Shown: positions 42,147 to 50,294 of the stretch, in pieces
Position numbering within the stretch: the first letter of the stretch is position 1
Layout of the letters: each line of letters opens with the position of its first letter
NCBI GenBank assembly: GCA_902363665.1
Contig: CABJAW010000006.1
Coordinates: 62,001 to 126,000 of the forward strand
Reading direction: 5' to 3'
DNA: 64,000 bases
DNA from: Lachnospiraceae bacterium
Lineage (GTDB): Bacteria > Bacillota > Clostridia > Lachnospirales > Lachnospiraceae
Made by a program: the position numbers and the translations under genes
The notes under the pieces: model-generated
Told to the model about the DNA's origin: nothing
What the model saw: only the letters and a program-made list of their open reading frames with translations
The model's database searches: none

Positions 42147-42353
42147 ATGAATTTGTATAGATATTATCAGCATGATGGATTCCGATGCGAAACTACAGTC
42201 GGAATTGTTAAAGCAAAAGACATGCAAGAGGCCGAAAAAATCGTAAAAAACCATTACGAAAAAGCATATCGAGGAGAATTCCAGCGCGATGGTTGGGAGC
42301 TGGAAGAAGTTGAGTTTTCCGATGATGGATGCAGCGAAATTTATTACGGGTGA
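42147..42353 (+). CDS. small phage protein, 68 residues
   Basis: Not recognised. A short acidic protein (MNLYRYYQHDGFRCETTV; ends SDDGCSEIYYG) with a helix KDMQEAEKIVKNHY, possibly a small alpha/beta fold. GGGGATG lies before the ATG. Confidence 0.5.
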   Translation: MNLYRYYQHDGFRCETTVGIVKAKDMQEAEKIVKNHYEKAYRGEFQRDGWELEEVEFSDDGCSEIYYG

Positions 42354-42358
42354 TTAAT

Positions 42359-42610
42359 ATGGCGAAGGCGTTATATAACTTATGCAAAAGGAATGGGACA
42401 GTGATGGAGTACTCCATCACTGGATCCGAAGTAGCTGAATTGATTAGCTGCAAAAAGCAGGATGTTTATAATTCTGCGAGCTACGGCCAGATGATCCGGA
42501 AAGAATTTTACGTTGAAGTTGTAGACCGACCACTGAGCCGAACGAAAGATCTTACATTACTTTTGGAATATGACCGGGTTTGTAGAGAAATTCTTGAGAG
42601 GTGTGGATGA
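42359..42610 (+). CDS. small phage protein, 83 residues
   Basis: Not recognised. MAKALYNLCKRNGTVMEYSI followed by helices; the segment SGSEVAELISCKKQDVYN-like suggests a possible small DNA-binding helix-turn-helix, but this is weak. The ATG at 42359 is chosen over an upstream start within the previous gene. Confidence 0.5.
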   Translation: MAKALYNLCKRNGTVMEYSITGSEVAELISCKKQDVYNSASYGQMIRKEFYVEVVDRPLSRTKDLTLLLEYDRVCREILERCG

Positions 42611-42834
42611 TGAAAGTATATAAAGCAGTGCATGAGAGAGAAAACAAGTGCAAGGAATTGCACAAAGAGATGAATATGAATGTAGGCCCGACCAGACTGG
42701 TCCAGCCGGATTTTTACCTGTTGGTCGATGTGGATGACCTGCAGAAACAGGTGAATGCCTTGGAAAATGAAGTTCATCGCATGAAAAGAGTAGAAGCGAG
42801 AAGGAGATGGCGTTATGGAAGAAAAAATCATTAA
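42607..42834 (+). CDS. small coiled-coil phage protein
   Basis: Not recognised. About 75 residues, with a helix DLQKQVNALENEVHRMKRVE likely to form a coiled coil and a basic end (RRRWRYGRKNH). AGAGGTG precedes the ATG pair at 42607/42610; either may be used. Confidence 0.5.
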   Translation: MMKVYKAVHERENKCKELHKEMNMNVGPTRLVQPDFYLLVDVDDLQKQVNALENEVHRMKRVEARRRWRYGRKNH

Positions 42835-43132
42835 GATATTAGAATTGGTTCAGACGAAAGACGATGGTACTGTTGAATTCTCGGAGGAATCAAAGAAGTT
42901 AATTCATGAAGTAGCTGAGAAATGCCGAATACTCCCTATTTACCAGCAAAACAAAGAAAAAGTAAATACGTACAAAGATGGAATGACAGCAAAGCAGGTA
43001 TATATTGATATGTGTTTCAAAATTGTTAATGCTCCGACACAGATTCATATGATGATGGCACCTAAACTGATTCTTCCGGTAATTGATGATCTGTTGCAGG
43101 CGGAACTGACCGAATCGGAGGAAGAAGTATGA
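42815..43132 (+). CDS. phage protein, 105 residues
   Basis: Not recognised. Helical, acidic (MEEKIIKILELVQTKDDGTV; ends LTESEEEV). It begins inside the previous gene and overlaps the next by four bases. Confidence 0.5.
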   Translation: MEEKIIKILELVQTKDDGTVEFSEESKKLIHEVAEKCRILPIYQQNKEKVNTYKDGMTAKQVYIDMCFKIVNAPTQIHMMMAPKLILPVIDDLLQAELTESEEEV

Positions 43133-43512
43133 GCCGGTTAAAAGACAGATTATTAAATTATCATATACAAGTGAAGAAATTCGCAGATGATGACCAGATG
43201 ATTCTTGCGAACGATGTTTTAAGTATGATTGAACAATTGCAAGATGATTTGAAGTGGTATGAAAAGCCTAAACTCACGAAAACCGAAAAGAGTTTTATTG
43301 AGGCACTGGATCCTTCGTGGAGTTACATGCTGAGAAATGGAAAAGGGCAACTATATCTTGCCAGAAAAGTTGAGTCTATGTACGGAAGTAACTTCAAATA
43401 TTTGTATTTAGAGGGCATAACAATTGCAAAGTTTGATTTCATTGAAGCAGAAGACGAAAGCTGGTTGGTTGACGATTTGAGAAAACTGGAGGTAAAAGAT
43501 GAGGCTAATTGA
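43129..43512 (+). CDS. phage protein, 127 residues
   Basis: Not recognised. Starts MSRLKDRLLNYHIQVKKFAD; mixed alpha/beta with a short helix-rich start and a strand-rich second half (LYLARKVESMYGSNFKYLYL). Overlaps both neighbours. Confidence 0.5.
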   Translation: MSRLKDRLLNYHIQVKKFADDDQMILANDVLSMIEQLQDDLKWYEKPKLTKTEKSFIEALDPSWSYMLRNGKGQLYLARKVESMYGSNFKYLYLEGITIAKFDFIEAEDESWLVDDLRKLEVKDEAN

Positions 43513-43897
43513 TGCAGATGCTCTGGTAAACCATCTTGAAGAAGTAATAAAAAAGCAAAATGGGAAAAGTGTTGATTTGGTACCAATAGGCGAATTGCTG
43601 ACATTTATTGCGAGAGAGCCGACGATAAATGATTGGATTCCGGTCAGAGAAAGATTACCGGAGGAAAGAGATTCTATGTTTGCGAAGTTCAAAGGAACGA
43701 GCAAATGGAAAAAGGGAATGTTTGAGAAGGTTTCCCGAAATGTGATTGTTACCGTCAAATATGATAATGGAGAATGCCGCACTAATGTTGCTCACACAGT
43801 AGATGGAAGGTGGAAACTGGAAATTCGGATTCTGAATGCAGAAGTCATAGCGTGGAAAGAAATGCCAGAACCGTACAAGGAGGACAAAAATGTATAA
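43499..43897 (+). CDS. DUF551-type phage protein
   Basis: A 132-residue protein starting MRLIDADALVNHLEEVI, a start typical of many clostridial phage proteins, and holding the DUF551 pattern: NDWIPVRERLPEE, then VIVTVKYDNGE and IAWKEMPEPYK. The function of DUF551 is unknown. Confidence 0.65.
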   Translation: MRLIDADALVNHLEEVIKKQNGKSVDLVPIGELLTFIAREPTINDWIPVRERLPEERDSMFAKFKGTSKWKKGMFEKVSRNVIVTVKYDNGECRTNVAHTVDGRWKLEIRILNAEVIAWKEMPEPYKEDKNV

Positions 43898-44294
43898 AGC
43901 ATGTGGTCTTGTATGTAAGGTTGAAGATTTTAAGCCCGCAAGTAATAATTTTAGATCTGAATTTATCGGAAAAGATCAAAGCGGTCGCAAGCAATACCGG
44001 GGAATAAGCTTCAAGAAAACGCAATTTGGGAGTATCGAAGATATTAACTACTATCCATTGATGAAAGAGTTTATTGAAATTGCCGGAAAATCGGAATTGT
44101 TGAAGACAGTTAAAGATTACTGCAGAGAACACTGTGCGTGGCTAAAGACAGAGAATGATATAGAAAATCATGCCATTGATTGTCTACTGTCAAAAGCATA
44201 CGAATACTGGAAGGATTTTCCGAAACAGATGCCAGAACCGGACAAATGGATTTTCTATTTTAAAAGCATAAAAATGCTTGAAAGAAATTTATGA
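43890..44294 (+). CDS. phage protein, 134 residues
   Basis: Not recognised. The product has scattered cysteines (ACGLVCKVEDF, DYCREHCAW) and a helical second half with aromatic residues (CLLSKAYEYWKDFPKQ). Overlaps the genes on both sides by a few bases. Confidence 0.5.
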   Translation: MYKACGLVCKVEDFKPASNNFRSEFIGKDQSGRKQYRGISFKKTQFGSIEDINYYPLMKEFIEIAGKSELLKTVKDYCREHCAWLKTENDIENHAIDCLLSKAYEYWKDFPKQMPEPDKWIFYFKSIKMLERNL

Positions 44295-44536
44295 GCCGGG
44301 ATGATTACGCTTTTCCTTGTGCCGGCTGTCTTTGCGACCATTGTGCGAACAATTTGTATAGTTCAGACCAAATGGCGGGAGAAGCAAAGATATTTTGCTA
44401 TGTTTGCGAGGAATGTCGATACTATGATGGGGACTTAAAAAATAAAGATATGAGATGCAAGCAGTGCGAAAATTATATCGTAACAAATGAACATGCTGAA
44501 CGTTTGAGAAAAAAGATAAAGGTGGTAAAGAAATGA
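44291..44536 (+). CDS. cysteine-rich zinc-binding phage protein
   Basis: An 81-residue protein with eight or more cysteines in pairs (CAGCLCDHC, CYVCEECRYY, CKQCENY), enough for two zinc sites, and a basic tail (RLRKKIKVVKK). No family assigned. Confidence 0.55.
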   Translation: MSRDDYAFPCAGCLCDHCANNLYSSDQMAGEAKIFCYVCEECRYYDGDLKNKDMRCKQCENYIVTNEHAERLRKKIKVVKK

Positions 44537-44847
44537 GGAAGATTAAGGAGAAACGCATGCAGAGTTATGTCCTTAGAGCTAGAAAAATGGTCCAAGAAGG
44601 AAAAAACAAAGAAGGGGCAGAAATACTTAGTGAAGGCTTGAACTATTACAGTAAAAATATCATTAAAGCTCTTACGCCATATGCAACAGCAGACGCCGGA
44701 ATTATTTCTATGGTCCTGCGCAACTTGGCAGATGGTATCGAAAAGAACAATCCAGGGGCAAAAGAACTTCGCATGTGGGCAGAAAACAACACCACAAAAC
44801 CTGAATTGCAAGAAACAATTAAGGTAAAAAAACCCAATATGAGGTAG
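44533..44847 (+). CDS. phage protein, 104 residues
   Basis: Not recognised. Helical and basic, starting MRKIKEKRMQSYVLRARKMV. The segment GKNKEGAEILSEGLNYYSKN resembles a single TPR-like helix pair, but this is not certain. Confidence 0.5.
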   Translation: MRKIKEKRMQSYVLRARKMVQEGKNKEGAEILSEGLNYYSKNIIKALTPYATADAGIISMVLRNLADGIEKNNPGAKELRMWAENNTTKPELQETIKVKKPNMR

Positions 44848-44850
44848 AAA

Positions 44851-45396
44851 ATGACAAGAACTGAAACAACCAAATTCCTCGGAAAATTACTTACAGATAC
44901 TCGCCTCGGAGGGGCTGGCTCGCACTGGGCCAGCGAGGTTAGTATTGATCCATGGACACCGAAGGCAAGGCGGGTGGACTACATGGAATTTTCTCCGGCG
45001 AATCAATGCTCTGTGTCAGGAATAGAAAAAGGCATATTCACCTGCTATGAAATCAAGAGCTGCAAAGAGGATGTTTATAGCGGTAATGGTTTGAATTTCT
45101 TCGGGGAAAAGAATTACATTGTAACTACGATGGCATGTTACAAAGACATTCTGCCAGATTTCCGGAGCGGCAAATTTGCTAATTACATGAGTGAAAAGCA
45201 CCCGGATTCATCAACTTATTATGGCATTATGGTTGCTATTCCGTTTTGGGGAGAAGCAACGGAAGAATTCAATGATCCTACACCATTAAGCGAGGATAGA
45301 AACTGGAAGTTGGAAATTGTATTGCCTTGCAGACAGGGGATAAGAACGAAGTCTATGACAGAATTACTATTCTGCATGCTGCGGAGCGGGCGTTGA
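44851..45396 (+). CDS. MmcB-like PD-(D/E)XK nuclease-fold protein
   Basis: A 181-residue protein with RRVDYMEFSP (D43) and CYEIKSCKEDV (E67, K69), the spacing of the D..ExK active site in the PD-(D/E)XK fold, followed by NYIVTTMACYKDI. It resembles MmcB-type DNA repair nucleases, which have VD...(E)IK motifs. A role in DNA repair or in host DNA damage is possible; the assignment is from motifs only. Confidence 0.55.
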   Translation: MTRTETTKFLGKLLTDTRLGGAGSHWASEVSIDPWTPKARRVDYMEFSPANQCSVSGIEKGIFTCYEIKSCKEDVYSGNGLNFFGEKNYIVTTMACYKDILPDFRSGKFANYMSEKHPDSSTYYGIMVAIPFWGEATEEFNDPTPLSEDRNWKLEIVLPCRQGIRTKSMTELLFCMLRSGR

Positions 45397-45410
45397 GAGG
45401 AGGAATTAAG

Positions 45411-46337
45411 ATGGCAATATTCCATAAAACATTGCAGTATCATGAAGATACAACGGAGAAAAGAGATATTTCTCAGGAAGATATAGAATTTCTGAAGAAA
45501 TTGCAGCTTGAAATGAATACTCAGGATACAACAGGAACAGCGGATCCTCGCTTCTGGGTTATTAAAGGTAGCGAGAGAGTGATCAATAATGAGGATCCGG
45601 ACGAGCTGTGCTTGCAAGTAGATGGAAGCACAGTTACAAGCACAACGGAAGAAACGGTGAAGTATCTCAATGATAACATCTTGCCAGACTGCAATATCGA
45701 TAGAGGCTGCAAAATTGAAACAGGGTATACATGGGATTTTAAACTGACGTACACGGAAGATGGAGAAGAAGAGTATGATGATTTGTCAACGCAGGAAGTG
45801 AATGAATTTCTTGCCGACAATGGACATGATGATACCATGATAATTGGTATTTCAATCAGACCATTTATGTACCCAAACACGATGTTTCTTACAGAGAAAG
45901 AAGCCAGGGAACATCTTAAGAGAAATTATTATCATTACTCAGAAGACGCACATACATATTGCATGGTTGCGTGGAGATCCCCGGAAGTAGAAAAATTATG
46001 GAAGATATTACGGGAAACAAAATGGGATTGCAAAGACAAAGAGCTTGAAAGCCATGAAGAAAAGTACATTCTACATTACTGTATTTCTCTCATGCAGGAG
46101 TTGGTCGGATGTTTCGAAGAATGGTACAGATGGGTACATGGAGAAAATGCAATAGAAGAGCTGAGTGAAGAAGAAAGGTTCTGCTATAACATGTCGTATT
46201 TCCATATTGTCCAGGAACTGTTTTTGTTTCGTACATCACATTCTGGAGGAACATCAACGAGGGCAAAATGCAGACAGTTTGGTGTTGATAGCAGTGAAAA
46301 TGTCGAATTCAAATTCAGTGAGGAAGAAGATGGATAA
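45411..46337 (+). CDS. acidic phage protein, 308 residues
   Basis: Not recognised. The ATG at 45411 is behind GAGGAGGAATT. The protein is acidic and apparently soluble, with a block rich in Thr/Asp (DGSTVTSTTEETVKYLNDN) and a helical C-terminal half rich in Trp/Tyr (GCFEEWYRWVHGENAIEEL). It is the largest gene of the small-gene stretch. Confidence 0.5.
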   Translation: MAIFHKTLQYHEDTTEKRDISQEDIEFLKKLQLEMNTQDTTGTADPRFWVIKGSERVINNEDPDELCLQVDGSTVTSTTEETVKYLNDNILPDCNIDRGCKIETGYTWDFKLTYTEDGEEEYDDLSTQEVNEFLADNGHDDTMIIGISIRPFMYPNTMFLTEKEAREHLKRNYYHYSEDAHTYCMVAWRSPEVEKLWKILRETKWDCKDKELESHEEKYILHYCISLMQELVGCFEEWYRWVHGENAIEELSEEERFCYNMSYFHIVQELFLFRTSHSGGTSTRAKCRQFGVDSSENVEFKFSEEEDG

Positions 46338-46584
46338 ATCAATAATAATGTTTGACACACCAGATTCTTGTGGAGAATGTTTCTGCCAGAAAGGGTATAC
46401 AGTTTATGGTTATGCGTGTGGTCTCACAAATAGGATGAATAAAGATGCTCGCTGTAGGCCGGGTTGGTGCCCGTTGATACCACTTCCGGAACGCCATATA
46501 GCTTCGAAAACTGCAACGGGGTATGAAATTGGATACGAAGATGGATGGAATGAGTGTCTTGAAAAAATAGTGGGAGGCGAGTAA
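46330..46584 (+). CDS. cysteine-containing phage protein, 84 residues
   Basis: Not recognised. DTPDSCGECFCQKGYTVYGY and DARCRPGWCPLIPLPERH suggest a zinc site of four to six cysteines. The ATG at 46330 has GAGGAAG upstream and overlaps the previous stop. Confidence 0.5.
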   Translation: MDKSIIMFDTPDSCGECFCQKGYTVYGYACGLTNRMNKDARCRPGWCPLIPLPERHIASKTATGYEIGYEDGWNECLEKIVGGE

Positions 46585-46585
46585 T

Positions 46586-46954
46586 TTGAAAAGCTTAGAA
46601 AAAATATTGGAAAATCGTTGCATTTGGAATCACAAAACAATGTTTCCGGCGCATGAAGCAGAGATTGGACTTCCGGACTGTGGAATCTGTAGAGTGATAT
46701 GGGAACGTGTGAATGGTTATGAACACGTAGCAGCCTCCCCGCAAGATCCTGGTTCACAAAATAAATACCTTCTTCCAACAGGGAACGATATGCGTGCATT
46801 AAAGGATATTTTCTTTGGAGATGAAGAAGTAGAGCACAAGTTTAGCATAAAGAAGTATCAATATGCAAATTTAAATGGAGCTGAAGGCTGGCTGCATTTA
46901 TGGAAACCGATAGGACATGAAATTGATGAATTGGTAAAGAGAGAAGGTGAATAA
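46586..46954 (+). CDS. DUF7694-like phage protein
   Basis: A 122-residue protein whose central part (GYEHVAASPQDPGSQNKYLL, PTGNDMRALKDIFFGDEE) resembles small phage proteins with a W/YEHV..P..DM..LK..FF pattern. No known function. It probably uses the TTG at 46586 with GGGAGGCGAG just upstream. Confidence 0.5.
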   Translation: MKSLEKILENRCIWNHKTMFPAHEAEIGLPDCGICRVIWERVNGYEHVAASPQDPGSQNKYLLPTGNDMRALKDIFFGDEEVEHKFSIKKYQYANLNGAEGWLHLWKPIGHEIDELVKREGE

Positions 46955-47275
46955 ATGAGAAATGTATTATTTTATATTGCAGGAGCTGCTACAGTAGGAG
47001 TGTTTTTTACATTATGGTGCGCGGTAGCAGTACAAAGAGTGAGAAAAGAAAGTGAAGAATCCAAGTACGGAGAGCTTTGTGCGAGGATTCAGAAACAGAT
47101 CGATGAAACAAGAATGAGGATATCTTCTGTGAAAATGCAGCTTCATACAGCAGATCATGCTCTGGATCAGGCGTTGCTTCAGTGGAAGTATGAGTATTTG
47201 ATGAAACAGGAACAATGGCTTATAGAACTGATGTGCGGAAAAATAGAAGAAGAAAAGCAGGAGGAAAAGCAATGA
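46955..47275 (+). CDS. membrane-anchored coiled-coil phage protein
   Basis: A 106-residue protein with an N-terminal hydrophobic helix (about 4-24, VLFYIAGAATVGVFFTLWCA) and a long charged helix likely to form a coiled coil (IQKQIDETRMRISSVKMQLH). Not recognised. Such proteins can be spanins or membrane-tethered regulators, but it lies far from lysis genes. Confidence 0.5.
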   Translation: MRNVLFYIAGAATVGVFFTLWCAVAVQRVRKESEESKYGELCARIQKQIDETRMRISSVKMQLHTADHALDQALLQWKYEYLMKQEQWLIELMCGKIEEEKQEEKQ

Positions 47276-47493
47276 AATGTAGTATTAGCACATATTATAA
47301 AATTTTAGATGCGGAGCTGTATGACTTTGATGATGGCTATATGCAGCTGAATGTCGATATTGATACAAAAAACATCGATCTTGAAGAATATGTAAGCATG
47401 CAGAAAAAGAGCATTGCGGATATGTGCAATGTGCCGGAAGAAAAGGTAATTCCAATATCTCGATTAGAGTATGAAACATATACAGACGAGTAA
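47272..47493 (+). CDS. small phage protein, 73 residues
   Basis: Not recognised. The ATG at 47272 follows GGAGG and overlaps the previous stop. Acidic strands (DGYMQLNVDIDTKNIDLEEY) followed by a helix. Confidence 0.5.
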   Translation: MKCSISTYYKILDAELYDFDDGYMQLNVDIDTKNIDLEEYVSMQKKSIADMCNVPEEKVIPISRLEYETYTDE

Positions 47494-47508
47494 AGAAAGG
47501 AAGCCCAT

Positions 47509-47721
47509 ATGTACAGTAAATGCCAGAAGTGTGGAAAGAAACTGACGGATCCGGAAAGCATCAAAAGGGGATATGGTCCGGAATGCTGGAATAGCCTAAC
47601 TGCACATTATTACCGGAGCCCTGTTGACTGGGAAAACTACAGAGTACCTGGGCAGATGAACATCGAGGATTTTTTGGATATGGGAGGTGGGGACAATGGC
47701 GATAAGAAAGATATGCCCTGA
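47509..47721 (+). CDS. small zinc-finger phage protein, DUF6011-like
   Basis: A 70-residue protein with CQKCGKKLTDPESIKRGYGP followed by ECW, a compact zinc-finger pattern common in phages and similar to DUF6011. The C-terminal part is acidic (GGGDNGDKKDMP). AAAGGAAG precedes the ATG. Confidence 0.6.
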   Translation: MYSKCQKCGKKLTDPESIKRGYGPECWNSLTAHYYRSPVDWENYRVPGQMNIEDFLDMGGGDNGDKKDMP

Positions 47722-47926
47722 ATGCGGGCAGCAGTACGGCACCAGACCAGCAGTGTCGAGAAAGGATAGGAAAACAGAAATATGTCCTGACTGTGGAACA
47801 AAGCAGGCACTTGACACTGTGAGGGATTTGTTGGGACCGGAAATGACCGATCAGCAATGGGAAGGATATAAAAGTGGATTTTTAAAAAGGTCGAGGGAGG
47901 GACAGCATGGACAGAACACTTTATAA
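47696..47926 (+). CDS. small zinc-ribbon phage protein
   Basis: A 76-residue protein with CPECGQQYGTR and CPDCGTKQALD, a zinc ribbon. Its start at 47696 is within the previous gene and has GGGAGGTGGGG upstream. Confidence 0.6.
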   Translation: MAIRKICPECGQQYGTRPAVSRKDRKTEICPDCGTKQALDTVRDLLGPEMTDQQWEGYKSGFLKRSREGQHGQNTL

Positions 47927-48137
47927 TGCCAGCGGGTGTAAGGATAAGACCGCTCATGATGCGATTTGTTCTGCATCAAAACCGCAGACACAGGTTTTCA
48001 GATCTGACTGGACGCGGAGAGACAACGAGGCAGATATGTTCGTAAAGATGGTGAAACGTCTGGCAAAAGGATTTAATTTTAAACTTTGCGACAGAATTCG
48101 ATTTGAGGATCCGGAAACAGGAAAGAAATATTTGTGA
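47907..48137 (+). CDS. phage protein, 76 residues
   Basis: Not recognised. Mixed, with C-terminal basic part (MVKRLAKGFNFKLCDRIRF). Overlaps the previous gene and ends just before the late regulator gene. Confidence 0.5.
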   Translation: MDRTLYNASGCKDKTAHDAICSASKPQTQVFRSDWTRRDNEADMFVKMVKRLAKGFNFKLCDRIRFEDPETGKKYL

Positions 48138-48145
48138 GGTATGGC

Positions 48146-48718
48146 ATGGACACAGAGAAAAAAGTACAATTCGTAGAACTGACAAAAGAGGAAATTGATG
48201 CAATGATTCAGCAGGCTGCCCTTGCCGGAGCGCAGGTTGCGTCTGATGCAATGATGGTAGGACAGAGAAAAAGCGAGAAGGAGAAGATTGATCGTCGTTT
48301 GCATAATACTGATTTACTCCTTAGAAATTACAGAACTTTAAAGGCGAGCTACGAAAATGCCGTCTACAAGTCCAAGGAAGGGGAGGTTACAGAGGTGCTG
48401 GAAGACATCATGACCATGAAAGATGATAAGGTCATAGTGGAGAGCATCAAAACTTCGGCCAAAAGAACCGCTATCATGGTGCAGCATATTGACAAAATGC
48501 TTGATGTATACCGTATCTATTGTAGCAAATTATCGGAAAAAGATAAGAGACGCTATAAGATTATTAAAGCCCTTTACATATCAAAGACGCCAATGACAAT
48601 TGCAGAAATTTCAAAAAAATTTTCGGTCAGCAAGGTCACTGTATATGAAGATATCAAAATTGCGAAAGAGCGCTTATCTTCGCTGTTTTTCGGAATTGAC
48701 GGTCTGAAGTTTTTTTAA
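48146..48718 (+). CDS. ArpU-like late transcriptional regulator
   Basis: A 190-residue protein of the ArpU/RinA type, which activate late gene expression in Firmicutes phages. The C-terminal end holds a sigma-70 region 4-like helix-turn-helix (ISKTPMTIAEISKKFSVSKV, TVYEDIKIAKERL), preceded by a helical body. It is the last gene before the gap with promoter and terminator, so it may act there. The ATG at 48146 follows GAGGT; an earlier in-frame start lacks spacing. Confidence 0.72.
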   Translation: MDTEKKVQFVELTKEEIDAMIQQAALAGAQVASDAMMVGQRKSEKEKIDRRLHNTDLLLRNYRTLKASYENAVYKSKEGEVTEVLEDIMTMKDDKVIVESIKTSAKRTAIMVQHIDKMLDVYRIYCSKLSEKDKRRYKIIKALYISKTPMTIAEISKKFSVSKVTVYEDIKIAKERLSSLFFGIDGLKFF

Positions 48719-48752
48719 TAAAATCAGAATAACGGAATCTGTTAACTTAACA

Positions 48753-48781
48753 TTGACTTAATAACGAAAATGGTGTATGAT
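48753..48781 (+). promoter_or_regulatory. promoter before the late region
   Basis: TTGACT (48753-48758), a 17-bp spacer and TATGAT (48776-48781), near-consensus. It lies directly behind the ArpU-like gene and about 30 bases before a strong terminator, so on its own it would yield a short RNA of about 55 nucleotides. Confidence 0.65.
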
Positions 48782-48807
48782 ATGCGGGTAAAATTTTAAT
48801 CAAAAGC

Positions 48808-48842
48808 CATGAGCCACTGGGAAAAACCAGTGGCTTTTTTAA
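48808..48842 (+). terminator. strong terminator behind the late promoter
   Basis: GCCACTGG (48813-48820) pairs with CCAGTGGC (48827-48834) across six bases and is followed by six Ts. It stands between the promoter at 48753 and the symporter gene, which is an arrangement suited to control by readthrough. Confidence 0.85.
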
Positions 48843-48914
48843 TGCAATCTTGGGAGGGAGGAAAGGATAGAAAGATGGGAATGCTCCTTTAAAATATTTT
48901 AGAGGAGATTACGC

Positions 48915-50294
48915 ATGAATGGAGTAACAATATTATTTGTATATGCAGTTATTATGATCCTGGCAACAGTGATTCTGACAAAGAAAGAAAAAAATGTGGA
49001 ACGCTTCTGTGTTGGAAGCCGTTCTGAAAACTGGCTGATGTCGGCTCTCAGCATTGCGGCAACGTGGATCTGGGCTCCGGCATTATTTGTATCAACTGAG
49101 AAAGCATATTCTACCGGCTGGGTTGGCCTGTTCTGGTTTCTGGTTCCGAATGCCCTTTGTCTGGTGATATTCATTCCCTTTGCAAAGAAAATCCGGAAGG
49201 AAATGCCAGAGGGAATGACACTGTCTGGTTACATGAAAGAAAAATACAAATCCGATAGAGTAAAAAGAGTTTATCTCTTTCAGCTGATCGGACTGTCTGT
49301 TCTATCAACAGGAGTTCAGCTTCTTGCGGGAAGCCAGATTCTTAGTGCAGTAACAGGAATTTCGTTCAAAGCCATGACTATTCTACTTGCTTGCATAGCA
49401 ATTTCATACTCCCTGTTTTCTGGAATCAAAGCATCTATGCTTACAGATGCTATTCAAATGGTATTCATGCTTGTTGCATGTAGCCTATTTGTAATATTCG
49501 GAGTAAGAAATACAGGAACACAGGGCATTATACAGGGCCTGAGCGGTATATCAGGAGACTGCACAACGCTCTTTTCTGGAAAAGGAGTAGAGATTTTCTT
49601 AGCCTTTGGGCTTCCGACAACGATCGGACTTTTATCCGGGCCGTTTGGCGATCAGAGCTTCTGGCAGAGGGCATTTGCAGTAAAAAAAGAGAAGCTGGGA
49701 AGAGCGTTTCTTCTTGGAGCAGTTCTTTTTGCAGTGGTTCCACTGTCAATGGGAATTCTTGGATTTATGGGGGCCGGTGCAGGATATCAGGCACAGAACC
49801 TTGGAATCATCAATTTTGAATTGATCCGCCACTTTTTCCCGTCCTGGGCAGTATTGCCGTTCCTTTTCATGATTGTTTCCGGCTTGCTGTCTACAGTGGA
49901 TAGCAACCTGTGCGCAGTATCTTCACTTACGACAGATATTGCAGGAGGAAAAGACATCAGGAAGACCAGATCTGCAATGGCAGTGCTTCTGATCGCTGGC
50001 ATTCTGATTGCAAATATCCCGGGAATTACAGTGACACATCTGTTTTTGTTTTATGGCACACTGAGGGCGTCAACATTACTTCCAACAGTCATGACGCTGA
50101 AAGGGGTAAGGCTGAATGCAAAAGGGATTATCGCAGGTGTGGTTACTGCACTGGCTGTAGGGCTTCCTGTATTCGCCTACGGCAGCGTTTTGAATAGTGG
50201 ACCATATAAAACACTGGGAAGCTTGCTGACAGTCCTGTTGAGCGGACTTATCGCCTTGACTGCTTCCGGAAAGGAGAGACACTATGCTCGGTAG
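48915..50294 (+). CDS. sodium:solute symporter family protein in prophage
   Basis: A 459-residue membrane protein with about 12-13 helices that matches the SSS family (LSIAATWIWAPALFVSTEKA, SGYMKEKYKSDRVKR, SYSLFSGIKASMLTDAIQMV and GLLSTVDSNLCAVSSLTTDI). These proteins import a solute with Na+. Transporters of this size are rare in phages. It overlaps the PAPS-reductase-like gene by 11 bases and begins the five-gene operon. The substrate is unknown; a sulfur or nucleobase-related compound would fit the neighbours. GGAGATT precedes the ATG. Confidence 0.82.
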   Translation: MNGVTILFVYAVIMILATVILTKKEKNVERFCVGSRSENWLMSALSIAATWIWAPALFVSTEKAYSTGWVGLFWFLVPNALCLVIFIPFAKKIRKEMPEGMTLSGYMKEKYKSDRVKRVYLFQLIGLSVLSTGVQLLAGSQILSAVTGISFKAMTILLACIAISYSLFSGIKASMLTDAIQMVFMLVACSLFVIFGVRNTGTQGIIQGLSGISGDCTTLFSGKGVEIFLAFGLPTTIGLLSGPFGDQSFWQRAFAVKKEKLGRAFLLGAVLFAVVPLSMGILGFMGAGAGYQAQNLGIINFELIRHFFPSWAVLPFLFMIVSGLLSTVDSNLCAVSSLTTDIAGGKDIRKTRSAMAVLLIAGILIANIPGITVTHLFLFYGTLRASTLLPTVMTLKGVRLNAKGIIAGVVTALAVGLPVFAYGSVLNSGPYKTLGSLLTVLLSGLIALTASGKERHYAR

